A stretch of 64,000 nucleotides of DNA from Austropuccinia psidii (GCA_023105745.1 JALGQZ010000015.1:5541499-5605498), one strand, 5' to 3'. Shown: positions 45,279 through 57,136, counted from the first letter of the stretch. A program made the numbers and translations. Notes: generated by a model not told the origin, from the sequence alone.

Positions 45279-46446
45279 TCAAAATTTTTTCAAGGCTTCT
45301 CTAAACTTAGCAACCATGGCATCTTCATAAGCGACTGCATCCCTGGCCAAAGCAGCAGTGGGCTCCCCTGGAATAGCACTCTTCATAGCCTTATCAATAA
45401 AAACCTCAGTCAAAGCATCAACTTCAGCAAATAGAGTGGTGACCACCTTCTTGTTCACCCTTTTCTGATCAGTGAAGTTGCCAGTAATATTCCAGCGGCG
45501 ACGGTTTTCAAAGATTGATTCAGGCTCTGGAGACATTGGGTATCTAGAAGTGCTGGCCACTGGTGGTTGGATATTGGTAGAGGTGGAGGCAAGTGTGGAG
45601 GGCCTGGTTGGGGATCTAATTGGAAGCTGAGGTGGTTGGGGGGACCTGATCACTTCATTATTGGTGGTACTGGCTTGGACTGGGGATTGTGAGGTGGATT
45701 GGATTCTTCTTTTCTGGATTGGGGTAGTCATTTCAAGCTCTTCTCCGTCAATCTCATCACTGCCTTCAGCATCAGTATCATTTTCATCTTGAACCACTAA
45801 ATTTCTCTTCAATTTTCCAAGTCTTCCATCCTTTCTGGTAACCAAAATGGGAACCTCTGGGGCCACTCCAATGGGATTTCCTTGGGGGTGAATTGATCCT
45901 CCAATGGCTGCCCAGGAACCACTGGTATTATTCCATTGTTGAACACTTCTCATTCTAGATCCAGTCACTGAAGAAAAAGAAAAGAAAACATAGAAGTCAG
46001 TAACCCATCAATTTTATGGCCAATCAACTCACAATTGGAGTGACCAGAGGTGGCATCAGAGTGGGAGGTTCATCAACAGGAGCTTCCAATCCAAATCTTC
46101 CACCCTTCTTGATGCTGCTCCATAATCTTCTGGCATCTTCAGGAAAGCTATAGTGGGCTTGAGAACAATTTCTTTTTACAATATTGCAAAATTTACACCT
46201 GGTGGACCTAGCAGTAGCAGATTCCACACAAGGAATCCCCTTCCTCTTACAATTGGTGCAGGGTGGTTCAATAACTCTGACAGATTTAAAACCATTATAG
46301 GTTTTTTTGATGTCCCAAATCTCTGTAGGGGCCATACTCTCTTCAGAAAGCTCCCTCAAGTTATCAAAAACACCAGGACCATAAAGTACAGAAGGTGGGG
46401 AATCAGAGTGATTGGAATCACAAAGGGAAGTCAGCCTTGAACTCAT
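45279..46446 (-). pseudogene. Antisense two-exon gene in element 3 with a Zn(II)2Cys6-like cysteine cluster
   Basis: This gene lies opposite to gag-pol. Exon 1 runs 46446 to 46033 (ATG at 46446) and exon 2 runs 45967 to 45279. The intron at 46032-45968 (65 nt) has GTGAGT, a pyrimidine-rich tract and CTTCAG. Exon 1 has IEIWDIKK-like residues near 42-48, then cysteines at 63, 66, 73, 84, 87 and 94, spaced CX2CX6CX10CX2CX6C. That fits the fungal Zn(II)2Cys6 binuclear cluster of Gal4-type regulators. Exon 2 is acidic then Ser/Pro/Thr-rich, with a helical C-terminus. Phase analysis says exon 1 needs a one-base shift near 46060 to join exon 2 in frame, so this copy seems to have lost one base. From memory the family is abundant in A. 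psidii. Its role (DNA binding, control of the element) is inference. Confidence 0.7.
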
Positions 46447-46797
46447 CTTCAAGTCAAAATTTCAAATTCAAGACCAAGAGAATTATGGGCAATTGCAAGT
46501 CAGCAAGGCATTTATGGCAATTGACCAGTCAAGGAGGGGATAAGAAGGAAGACATTCAAGAAGAAATCAAGATCAAAAGAAGAAAAAACTGCTTCAAATG
46601 GCCCAAATGGCCAATTTCATGGATTTATGCACTTTGGCACAAATGGCCACATCAGACATCAAAACTTCAAAATAGCTCATTTTTTATCATTTTCCATCAA
46701 AATATGCTTAATTAGGAATATTGGCAAATTTGCGCAAAAGGCCTCTTTATCTTCTCAAAAAGCTTCAAAAGGGCTTTTTGGCCGATTTCATCATAAA

Positions 46798-46973
46798 TGC
46801 GCATTTGCGCACTTTGCGCATTTTGCGCAAAAATGCGCAAAATGGCCAGGATACTCTATTAGGCCAATTTTCATCAGAAATCAAGTTTTTTCAATTTTTT
46901 CAGCATTATATGCCATTATGGCATATATGCGCATTTGCGCACTTTGCGCATTTTGCGCATATTTGCGCAAATT
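46798..46973. repeat. Two TGCGCA arrays in the element 3 3' region
   Basis: Near-identical blocks at 46798-46840 and 46927-46973 each carry five GCGCA motifs in about 45 bases (TGCGCATTTGCGCACTTTGC pattern). Similar arrays occur in the solo LTR at 12850-12955. Confidence 0.75.
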
Positions 46974-47414
46974 GGCTAAAATCCCCTTTTAATCACAAAA
47001 TCAAGGATTTTGGCCAGGACCTCTGAAATGGTCCATAACCTCAAGTATTGGCCACCTTATGCCAACACTCTCAAGATGAAATTTATGATGATATCAGGTG
47101 TTCTTGGGACATAAACCCAGGTCACCCACTTTTCAAAAGCCATGGAGACTCAAGAAAAGTTTTGGTGAAGACACTCAAGACAAGAATGAAGAAATTTTAA
47201 GAAGAATGAAAGTATTTTGAAGTAAAAAAGGGAATTCAGAATCAAGATCAAGGGGAAAATACCTACAAGTTATCAAGTGAAGATTTATTTGAGTATTGTT
47301 TGAAGAAGAAAGTTTCATGGGATAAATTTAAGGAATTGGGGGAAAGAACTGTATGGATTGTTTCAAGCTCATCAAGACTCACTGTACTTATGGTTCTCAG
47401 AGCTCACCATTTTC

Positions 47415-47427
47415 AAGAGGGGGATAA
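47415..47427 (+). other. Element 3 polypurine tract
   Basis: AAGAGGGGGATAA ends directly at the 3' LTR start (47428). This is the expected primer for plus-strand synthesis. Confidence 0.75.
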
Positions 47428-48163
47428 TGTCACAGCCAAGGAGGCAGGGGCATTACCAATCATATTCTACAATCATTACTTCATTGATACCCCTCAAAAC
47501 CCAATAAGCACGGGGGTTTCATTCAACAGTCTCCAAATACAGTTTTCAGACCTCAATACAGTTTCATACAGGCAAGACCCAAATACAGGATTCACCAAAT
47601 ACAGTCCTGTAATCAATACAGGCGCAAATACCTGTATTGACTGTATAACCTGTATTGGATTCACCAATACAGGATTCAATCCCACATCCAACTTCTTCCA
47701 GCATACAGACAAGTATCTCAGCACTCAAACTCCAAGGCTGGTATTTCTCACATACACCAGCCCCTCTTCACCCACCTGGGGGTTTTTCCCCTAGTTAATT
47801 AAAATATTGGATTTATTATTTAATATTATTTTATTTCTCATTTAAGAAATATTATTTTATTATTTATTAAGTTAGTCTTTGCCTTCCCTCACCTGTTCAG
47901 TAGAGTCCTGGTGGCCATATCCTTTATTAATCCTTTTCTCTTTTCTGAACAGGTCGAAACAGTGGTACAGGATTATTTGTGGTTGGCTCTTTATTATTAC
48001 TTTTGTTTTCCTCTCATATCTTTTAATTCTTATTATTTTATGACTAGGAAATTATTATCTTTTACATTACTCTCACCATTTGAGTATTCCTTCTGAGCCC
48101 TCCATACGTAAGTCTGTTCACTGAGTGCCAGGCCCTCTTCATTTTAGAAGAGCCCCTGTGACA
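47428..48163 (+). repeat. Element 3 3' LTR
   Basis: 736 bp. It matches the 5' LTR except for about ten substitutions and one extra repeat of about 16 bp near 47590. It ends CTGTGACA before the GGTGT duplication. Confidence 0.93.
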
Positions 48164-48168
48164 GGTGT

Positions 48169-49159
48169 GGAAATACAAGATTAGTGTCCAATATACCCAA
48201 AGGGTACATATTATTACTGGCACTACTAAATTGTACACCCTCCATTGGAAATAGATGATTTTTCCATCTAGGGAGTATGGCTTGAAGATAGTCTTTCCCT
48301 ACACATGTACAAAATGCCCCTGTATCCACATTGACTTTGGCTTCAACATCATTCATCAGGGTTGATGTGATACAAGATGCCCCAGCAGTGTATACCTTGC
48401 CTCTAGCAGGTTTGTTCTACACATTTTGGAATGTTGGATATTGATCAGGCTGTGACAGTCCTCACTCTACTGTGGCAAGTGAGTATGGACTTCTGAAACC
48501 TCAAAGAAAGCTGTAATGTTTTGAATGGCATAGTCCTCTACTGGTTTATCTTAAGAGATTACAGAATCTAGGTCAGATTCCTCTTTCACTTCATTACACT
48601 GAGCTTCTGCAATGACTTCCACTTCATTGATTTTTGTCTTTTTGGTGCAAGTGTTGGCTAAATGTGAAGTGCTTCAACATTTATGACACTTCAATAAAGG
48701 TCTTTTAGGCCTCTTATCTTCTCTGGAAGGTTTAGAGACCATTTTGGATTCCATAGGGACTCTAGTCCAGGTTTTACCAATTCTTGTTCTAATGATGATA
48801 TCTTCCATTGCATTATTGTAGTCCTCTGTTGAACAGGGCTCTACAAATCTGCACTTGATAGCATGTTCCAGTTCTACTCCACATTTTCTTGACATTTTCA
48901 TATTGATAATAGTATCAAACATACCTGGGTGTAAAGAAGATAATCTGTCTTTTTTCTCGAAGAACCAAGTAAGTGGTTTATCTTTTTCTGAGTTAAAAAT
49001 GGCATTTTCAAAAGCATTATACATTCTAAACCTGCAAGAATTATTGGCCCATTTGGTAATCACTTCAGATTTCCACCAAGACCAGTCATGTTTTCCATGA
49101 TCTTGCCTCATCTTGTAATACTAGTGCTTTGCACTTCTGGCAAACAGAGGGTGGAATTT
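48169..49159 (-). pseudogene. Outer element gag C-terminal part and protease start
   Basis: On the minus strand, 49111-48674 encodes a gag domain segment (WSWWKSEVITKWANNSC, DKPLTWFFEKKDRLSSL) up to a zinc knuckle (CHKC), where a TGA stops the frame. Remnants of the linker follow. The protease start (48356-48169) has an intact-looking active site DTGAFC. The coding sequence is cut at 48164-48168 by element 3 and continues at 37998. The N-terminal gag is lost at the junction with element 4 (49159). Confidence 0.82.
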
Positions 49160-50982
49160 TGTGAGGTGTGGATATGAAACTTTGATTAAAAATCAAGTAC
49201 TTTTCCTGTCCTCATAATTTGTATAAGGTAAAAATCAATTAAAAATAGTAAGAAATATTATTTTTAAGAGAAAACACGCCAATTTTATTGTTTATAGCTT
49301 CATTAGTATAAAACAATAATATTATAAAGATTTATTCTTTTACCAACAATAAGAATATGTCCAAAAATACTCTACAAGAGATATTTAAGGGTACAAAAGA
49401 AATTTCTTCAAGAGCAATTTCAATTGGAATTAATTGAGAAAAGAACTGCAAGAAATTACTGAAAGAACAGAGTCTTTAAAGAGAATTTTAAAGAGAAAAC
49501 ACACCCAAAAGTGACCAGAGTGAATTTGGAAACAAAGTGACAAAGTTTACAGTGATGAAAGATGCTTTAATTCACTTTTGGGGTGGTTCAGGGGTAAAAA
49601 TGATTATAAAAGTTACAAACAATGATTATAATGATTTTTTCACGTGGTTAAAAGGTTTAAAATGATTTAAAAATGGTGGTTGGAATCTTTTATTGATTGG
49701 TATAACAATGTTTAAACTAATTATAAAAGGAAAAGATTCTAACATGAAGAGAAAAGTGGGGCAAAGAAGACATTCTTTTATAGCCATCAATTAGCTTACT
49801 CCAAAAGTAAAATTTACTTTTGTCAGTCGTGAAAAACAGTCTGAAAACAGAAAATCCAATTATGGCATCATTGAACCCCCATTTAGACCAAAAAGGGCTG
49901 GTTTAAGCCATTTTTAGGCATTTTAGACCCTTAAATGAGCCATTACTATAGCAATACCTGGTCTAGAGCCTTCAAAACACGTCAGAATGTGTGTAAGAGA
50001 TGTAGTAACAAGTTAAAAATGTTTTTACTATGATGGTTTTATCTTAAGGGTAGTTTTATCCTCTTGGCAACAGTTAAAACTACCCCAGTTGGTATCAAAA
50101 CCTCATCATCAATTGAGTCCACAGACCCTGTAACTCAATTCCAGGCCAAAAGTGATGGACCTTTGCATGAATTTTGACATCCCACGCCTTTCAGCAAGGA
50201 TTTTGGGGGTCTAGCTCCCCCTTAGAACTGGGGTTCCTTTTCCCCCCAAATTTAATGTTTCCAATTTATTTTTCCTTTAATTCCTCATCATGTATTATAC
50301 TTATAATTTACATATGTAATTAAATTGAATTGTACAGTACAATAAAGTAATAATTGTTAACTCATATGTAAATCGAAGTTCACTTATGTAATACACGTGC
50401 ACATTTTGACATTTCAATTGAATTCAATTGAAAATACTTCAATTCCTCATAACTTCTGAGCTAAACAAAAAACCTCAATTTTAACACAAAAATTGATGGT
50501 TAACACCACATGTGGTGTGAAATAAATTCAAGTTTTGAGGATTTTCAACTTTTGTATTGAAAATACTAAAAACTTAATTTAAGCTTATTTAGAGTTGAGT
50601 TACAAGAATTTCACTCAGAGGTGACCCCACGTGATTTATTATGAGGAATCCAATGGTGAAATAATATTTATATGTTTATTTATTTGATAAAAAGTTATAA
50701 TAATTTTTATTTAGCTTTTTCTAAATTTATTTATTTTTTTGACAATTTTGTTAAAATTTCATTTTTACTTTATTTTTTCAAGTATAAATGTAATTTTATA
50801 ATTCAAAAATTTAATGTAATTTTATTTTTAAATTGTTTTTTTTTATTTATTTTGAATATAATTTTATATTTATATTTTGATTTCTATTTTAATAATTTAA
50901 ATAAAATTATTTTATTTATATTGATATGTTAATCTTGTATTTGTGGTCTTTTGGGTATATGAAATTACCTCTAAGGCTCACA
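49160..50982 (-). repeat. Element 4 3' LTR
   Basis: 1823 bp, plus-strand ends TGTGAGGTGTGG and AAGGCTCACA. The left end has TGTGAGG where other copies have TGTAAGG. It is followed at 50983-50996 by the complement of the polypurine tract. Confidence 0.9.
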
Positions 50983-51005
50983 TTCCCTCCCCCTAAAAAA
51001 GAATA

Positions 51006-54000
51006 TTACTTTGTAATATTGGTGTTTCTAGTGTGTCTCAATCTCCTCAGGAGTTTGGTAGATTCTGGTATATCTTTTTCTTCTAACCATTCATCTTCAG
51101 AAGTTGGGTCACTGTACCTAACAAGGTATTCGCTTACTTTCTTGGTTCTTAATTTCCTTTCTTTAAGAACTTTGGTAATTTTCTTAGTACCAGATGTCTC
51201 AATAGGAGGTATAGCTTGGGGAATCTTATTCCTCAAGGGAAATTTCTCAGCATCACTAGATTTATATGGCTTTATCAAGCTCACTGGAAATGTAGGATGC
51301 TTATTGCTAAGTTCTTCAGATGACTCTACTTCAACAGCATTTTCTCCATGGAGGGCCTTAATCACAAAAGGTCCTGCAAAGGAGTCTTTCAACGTTTTAC
51401 ATCCTTTGATGTTATTGAAGTTAGTGGTGGATACAGAAACTAGGTCCCCCACTTTGAAATCTGGAGTTGCATGTGATTTATCCCATTTGTTTTCAGCATA
51501 AGCAAAAGAGTCCTCCATGCACCTTACTGCATGCTTTCTAGCTTTGTCTAGCATTCCTTTGAAGCTAGCAGCTGTGGGATGTATTTCAATTAAGTCTTTT
51601 GTCAAGGAATCTTGGGGTAACTTTGGGTTCCATCCTTTTTCTAGAATAGCAGGAGACTGATTGGTACTGGCATGGATTGATGTTTTATATGCTAATTCCA
51701 GTGCTGGAAAAAGAGTACACCAATCATGGGTCAGTCCATCACAATCTTTGAATTCAAGGCCATATGCACAAAAACTTCTCACCATGTCCTCTAAGGTTTG
51801 GATCATCCTTTCAGCCTGGCCAACAGTTTGTGGGTGGTAGGCTGTAGAAAAAGACAGTTTAGTGCCAAATAATTGGTGAAGATTTGTCCATAGTTCTGAA
51901 GTCAATTTGAGATCCCTATCACTAATGATATTTGTAAATATCCCAGTCCATGACACTACTCTATTCCATATCAGAAGAGCTGTATCCATGGCTGTATCAT
52001 CTTTGTGACATGGTAAAAAGATTGGAGTTTTACTGAATCTGTCCACCATTACTAGGCAAGCATTAAAGCTTCTGTCACCTCCTGGTGGTAGGCCAGTTAC
52101 ACAATCCATATGGAAAATTTCCCAAGGTCTTCTTGGTTCTTGGATTTTTATCATATTTCCAAGTCTCTTACCAGTGGATTTATTTGCCTTTTGGCATCTG
52201 TCACAGGTTTTGAAATACTCTGCAACATCTTTCTGCCACACTGGCCACCATATGCAGGTCTTTACTTTCTCTCTTGTTCTGTCTTCAGACAGATGTCCTG
52301 AAAAGGGGCTATCATGGCATTCTTTCAGTAAAAGATTGATTAATGACATTTCTACAACTGTCATGACACATGTTTGCTTGGTTCTGTGGTAAATTATACC
52401 ATCCAGTAGGTAAAATCTTCCTTCATCATAAGACTTTCTCCATACTTCATCCAAGGCATGTATTAGAGAGTTGTCTTTACAGTCTTTGTTAAGTAATTGG
52501 CATAAGATGCTACAATTCTTATCTTGAGTGTAACTACTTCTGACTTCTTCAAAGAAGGTGGTGTTCAAGTCTATAACACTTATTCCTTCTATTGAGATTT
52601 GTGGTGAAGCTTCTTCTGGCACATAAGCAGGATTATCAATATTATTTGGTAATGGCCATCTGCTTAGTCCATCTGTATTCTTATGAATATTCCCATCCTT
52701 ATGAACAATAGTCATATTGCCTCTGTATTCTTGTATGGCTATTTGCCATCTGAGCATATGTCTGTTGGGTGTTTTCATGTTTAAAAGTGATTTGACAGCT
52801 GTACAATCTGTTATCACCTCAAAAACACATCCCTCCAAGAAGTAGTTGAATTATTCCAAGTCCCAGACAAGACATAGACATTCCATTTGGCGTGCTCCAT
52901 ATCTGGCTTCAGTTGGTTTGATTTGCCTGGATATGAAACATATGGGTCGTTCTACAGGTTTATCATTTATGATCTGAACTTGGTGAAGTGCAGCACCCAG
53001 TCCATTGCTTGATTAATCAATATATAGTTTGAAAGGTAATTTAAAGCCTGGGATCAGTAAGAGTGGAGCAGTGGTCAAGGCTTCTCTGAGAGACTCAAAA
53101 GCTTTGACTCTGACAACAGTCATTTCAAATACTGTGTCTTTGCCACATAATTTATAAAGTGGTCTTGCTATGGATGAAAAATCTTGAATGTGTTGCCTGT
53201 AATATCCTGCAAAACATAAGAATGACTGAATTTCCTTCTTATTCTGAGGCATGGGTTTTAGCAATACTGCTGCAGCTTTGTTTTTGTCAATTCCAAGGGT
53301 CAAACCAGATACAACATGTCCTAGTTCTTTAAGTTCTTTAAATACAAAATGACATTTCTTCAAGCAGATTTTCATGTTTACTGATTGAATTTTTGTCAAA
53401 ACTCTGGACAATCTGTACATGTGCTCTTCCCAAGTCTTGGAACAGACAATAATGTCATCAATGTAAATGATTAACCATCCCTCTGAGAGTTCTTCAGGGA
53501 AGATTTCATTCATCATTCTTTGAAAGTGTGAAGGTGCATTTTTGATACCAAAGGGCATCCTCAAGTATTCATACACTCCACATAGAACAATAATTCTCAC
53601 ATATTTTCTTGCTCTTGGTGTCACCACATTTTGATGGAATCCTTTAAGGGCATCCATAATGGTTATATACACTTCTTGAGATATTTGAGTAAGGGCAATT
53701 TGGACTTTTGGTATTGGGTATCTGTCTGGAACAGTGTAAGTGTTCAGAGCTCTAAAGTCCCAAACCATTCTGTATTTTCCATTATGCCATGCCACAATGA
53801 CTGGTGTAGTTATTTCTAATTCTTCATTGTGGCCTAGCTTTCTTATTACACCAAGTTCCAGAAGTTCTTTGATATGAATTTCTAGAGCTTCTCTTGATTT
53901 TGGATTTGCTGGATATGCAGGTCTTCTTAAGAGTGGTGGATAAGGTCCTTCAATGTGAAGAATGATGTCAACTTCATGACCAATAATTGCCCCTAGAGGT

Positions 54001-54308
54001 TCTTTGTCTGTAGCAAATGCTCCTCTGTGGTCATACAAAAGGGAAGAAAGTTCATTTTCTTGTTTATCAGTCAGATCAAGGCTTATTTCAGCCTCATTTA
54101 ACTGTTCAGATTTGAATTTCTCAAACTCTAAGTTGACTGGTGATACTTTTTTTACTGTAATTTGTCTTTTAAATGTTAAGAAGGCAAATTTATGGCGCTT
54201 ATTGTCTCCAATAGTAAAGTATATGTCTTTGTTATAATGCAAATCAATCCCATACATGATTAAATAGTCATTTCCCAATATAAAATGGTTACTAGAACAA
54301 TTTCCCAT
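51006..54308 (-). pseudogene. Element 4 RT, RNase H, integrase and chromodomain
   Basis: One minus-strand frame covers the end of protease (FILGNDYLIMYGIDL), RT (MDALKGFHQ and intact YIDDIIVCSK), RNase H, integrase and the chromodomain-like tail. It is interrupted only by TAA at 53013-53015 and TAA at 52851-52853. The integrase zinc [11 protein letters not shown] is present, and the core has [20 protein letters not shown] and [11 protein letters not shown] blocks. Integrase and tail (52838-51006) form a 610-residue open stretch. The stop at 53013 is in the same place and sequence context as that of element B at 32059. Confidence 0.9.
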
Positions 54309-54312
54309 AACA

Positions 54313-56355
54313 ACAAATTCAACTGTGATTTTTAAATTCCCATTTATGTGTGGGAATATGACATTGGTCTCAAAGATTCCTAATGCTTTCTGTGGGTTAC
54401 TTGCACTGTTGAATTTCTACCATCAATTGGTAACAATTGGTCTTCAAGATTTGGTACACAAGTTTTAAGAAAAGATTTTTCAACACAAGACCAGAAGGCT
54501 CCTGGGTTAACCAAAAGTTTGGTGGGCTTTTTGTCAATCATCACTTCTGTTATACAGGACCTACCAGCAGTATAACCTTTTCCCCTGTTTGGTTTTGTTT
54601 TCATAAGTTGCGCATCTTGAGCTTTTGATAAATCAAGTTGACCATTGCTCAATTGTGGCAAGTGGGAATAAGATTCCATGATTTCAAAAGTTGCATTGAT
54701 ATTATCTATATCTTTTGAAGATTCAGAAAATATGGATGACTTATCATCTGAATTGTCTTCAATTATGTCATCTTTTTCAACATCATGTTCCTTTTCAATA
54801 TCAATTTCATTGAGTTTTCCCTTCTTTGGACATGTATTGGCTAAATGGGTGGTACTTTGGGAAATATGGCACTTTCTGACTGTATCTGCAGATTTATACT
54901 TCATATTATTTGAATTTTCTTTGGGGTTTTTGTCCACAGAATCTTTCCAAGGTGTATTAAACCTTGTTTTGAGATTCACGCTACTAGAACCAATTTTGGT
55001 TCTGGTGGTTACTTCTTCTAATATATTAAAAATATCCTCTGCTGAAGATTGTTCAGTAATCCTGCTATTGATAGCATGCTCTAAGTCACCTTCACATTGT
55101 CTCAGAATTTTTCTATGGATCATAAATTCTGACATGTCAGGATATAATTCTCTTAGTCTGTCTTTTTGTTGGCAAAACCATGGCAAAGCTTTGTATTTAT
55201 CAGCATTAAATTTGCAGACTCAAAGGCTGTTTCAAATTTAAACCTCCAAGCATCATTTGCCCATTTGTTAATGATTTGGGTTTTCCACTAAGTCCAACTC
55301 TGTTGTCCATGTGCTTGTCTTATTTTTATGTACCATCTGTGAGCTGATCTGGTAAACAAGGTGTTAAATCTGGCTGTTACCAATCTGTCTGGTAATTCAG
55401 AATCCTCTTTGATCATGTCAAAAACTCTAATGAATTCCATATGGTCATACTCTCCTTCACCACTCAAGTGAGGCTCTTCTTTAAGTTTTGGAATTTCTTT
55501 CAAGAGTGCTTGGCCCATATATGGTTTCAAGTTATAAAAAGGAGTGAATAATTCATTTGTTAACTGTGAATTATCATGATCCAATACTTGTGAATTTGGA
55601 ATTCTTGTGCCCTCATTTTGATTCAGAGGTGTAGGCATTCTTGGTAAGGTGTTCAGTATTTGTTCCATATCATTCATTTTACTGTTGCTACACCTTTGGG
55701 AATTTCTTTATTCATGTTGGAAGCCTTGTATTAAATTTATTAATTCAATTTTATACATGTCTTCTTTATGTGTCAGTTCTTGCCATACCTCTGTCTGTCT
55801 TGTATTATCAGCAGTGACTTGATTCAATTTCATTGATAATTTTGTAACTTCTTCTTGTGAAGCATCAAAACACTTTTTCAAGGCAATGGTATATGTCTTT
55901 ACTTCAGTAAATTAATTTGAAATTTCATCAAGGACTTTCTTGTTATCTATTTTGATAATATTTATGGCTTGTTTAATTCTTGTTTCAGTTATGTCATCAA
56001 TATTGAATTTAGAATATTTATCTGTTAATTCTTTGAAAATGGCAGATTGTTCATTTATTTTATTACCAAAAGAATTATCATTATTGGAATTTTTAATTTT
56101 TCTTAAAACTTTTTCAAAACACATAAGTGTTTCATTAATTTGGTACAGACTCAGGTTGTTTGTTTTAATGTTGCTACAAATGGTTTCATTTTTATCAGAA
56201 AGATGTTTTTTCACGTCATTTATAGCATCATGAAATTCTGGGATGGAATCAAATATATCAGAAATCATTTCTGGAATCTTAATCTGGCTCCCTCCTTATT
56301 CTGTAATTCCATCATGGTTCTGGACATCTGAAATACATTTTCCATTGCATCCCCT
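54313..56355 (-). pseudogene. Element 4 gag and protease start
   Basis: Fragments on the minus strand are as follows. The coiled-coil-like N-terminal region starts from the ATG at 56268 (MISDIF). 55677-55288 holds the capsid start. 55186-54380 holds the gag C-terminus with WFCQQKDRLRELYPDMSEF, a knuckle in which CHIS replaces CHIC, and a protease region reading NPGAFWSC where DPGAFCSC is expected. Several frameshifts separate the parts. The first gag frame is almost entirely lost at the junction near 56355. Confidence 0.82.
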
Positions 56356-56361
56356 TGAATG

Positions 56362-56697
56362 TTTTTCCAAATTCACTCTGGTCACTTTTGGGAGTGTTTT
56401 CTCTTTAATATTCTTTTTAAAGACTATGTTCCTTAATTAATTGCTTGCAGTTCTTTGCTCAATTAATTCCAATTGAAATTGCTCTTGAAGAAATTTATTT
56501 TGTAGCCTTAAATATCTCTTGTAGAGTATTTTTGGATAAATTTTTATTGTTGGTAAAACAATAAATCTTTATAATATTATTTTTTTATACTAATAAAGTT
56601 ATAAGCAATAAAATTGGCCTGTTTTCTCTTAAAAATAATATTTCTTACTCTTTTGAATTGATTTTTACCTTATACAAATTTTGAGGACAGGAAAAGT
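56362..56697 (+). repeat. Fragment of element 5 5' LTR
   Basis: This matches 27288 to about 27625 of the element B 5' LTR (TTCCAAATTCACTCTGG...GAGGACAGGAAAAGT). It is truncated at both sides: on the left by the junction with element 4, on the right by deletion of the last roughly 40 LTR bases and the PBS. Confidence 0.85.
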
Positions 56698-56873
56698 CTT
56701 TTTGAATCTTTTTTCTTATATTGAAAAATTTAAAAACATATAAAAAATACTTATAATTCAAAAAAAATCCATAAAAAATAATTTTTTTGATATTATAAGT
56801 GAGGCTTATATTTTTATTTATTTTTGAAATATCTTTTTTTTACTTAATTAATTGGTTTTTTCATTAATTTTAG

Positions 56874-57071
56874 TATCTGACAATGTGGTAAGACAAGAAA
56901 ACTTTGAAACAGCCTCAACAGTCGCCAGCAGTATTCCTGCCAGTACTGTTAATTCAGACCATAATAGCACTGCTATTGTGACTCAAAATAACCAACCTGA
57001 ACCAATATCTTCTGAATTGATTAACTTGGATATAAGTCATACCCTTCAGAAAGCTAAGAATTTGGCCAATA
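56874..57071 (+). pseudogene. Element 5 gag leader exon (198 nt)
   Basis: Counterpart of 27891-28088 in element B, with the same flanking splice signals (ATTAATTTTAG before, GTAAGT at 57072) and the same length. The predicted intron 57072-57136 ends CAACCAG. Joined, it leads into the gag first frame without a stop at the junction, unlike element B. Confidence 0.55.
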
Positions 57072-57136
57072 GTAAGTTTTTTGACATAAAAATACTATTT
57101 TAAGCCTTTTCAATCATAAAATATGCCTTCAACCAG

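Larger units (their letters stand above)
37999..48163 (+). mobile_element. Element 3: full-length chromovirus-type gypsy element with an antisense gene
   Basis: LTRs at 37999-38718 and 47428-48163 begin TGTCACAGCC and end CTGTGATA or CTGTGACA. The target duplication GGTGT is at 37994-37998 and 48164-48168. Between them lie a repeat-rich leader, gag, a protease-RT-RNase H frame, an integrase-chromodomain frame, a 3' region with duplicated sequence, an antisense spliced gene, GCGCA arrays and a polypurine tract. By eye the LTRs differ by about ten substitutions and one indel of about 16 bp, so the insertion is fairly recent. Only a few lesions interrupt the coding frames. Confidence 0.95.
22267..49159 (-). 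mobile_element. Outer gypsy element (minus strand), interrupted by two complete elements
   Basis: One minus-strand gypsy element runs from its 3' LTR (22267-24168) through chromodomain, integrase, RNase H, RT, protease and part of gag (48169-49159). Coding continuity across both insertions shows it is one element. At 25832-25836 and 36197-36201 the integrase linker resumes after the ATAAG duplication. At 37994-37998 and 48164-48168 a protease FPH motif resumes after GGTGT. The gag N-terminus and 5' LTR are lost where element 4 begins at 49160. It belongs to the same family as element A. Many stops and frameshifts mark it as old and inactive. Confidence 0.88.
49160..56355 (-). mobile_element. 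Element 4: minus-strand B-family element lacking its 5' end
   Basis: The 3' LTR (49160-50982), polypurine tract, pol and gag are present on the minus strand, close to element B in every part. Its gag stops abruptly near 56355 (in the QDAMENVFQMAR region of the first gag frame), where a plus-strand LTR fragment begins. No 5' LTR, PBS or matching target duplication is seen at that end. The left flank is AATTT (49155-49159). Confidence 0.88.

Noticed and set aside
46798..46973. GCGCA arrays considered as a CRISPR-like or satellite array
   Set aside because: Units are only 5-6 bases with irregular T or A spacers, inside a eukaryotic retrotransposon; no spacer-repeat organisation.
49155..49165. 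Possible target duplication AATTT for element 4
   Set aside because: The other end of element 4 is missing, so no partner can be checked.
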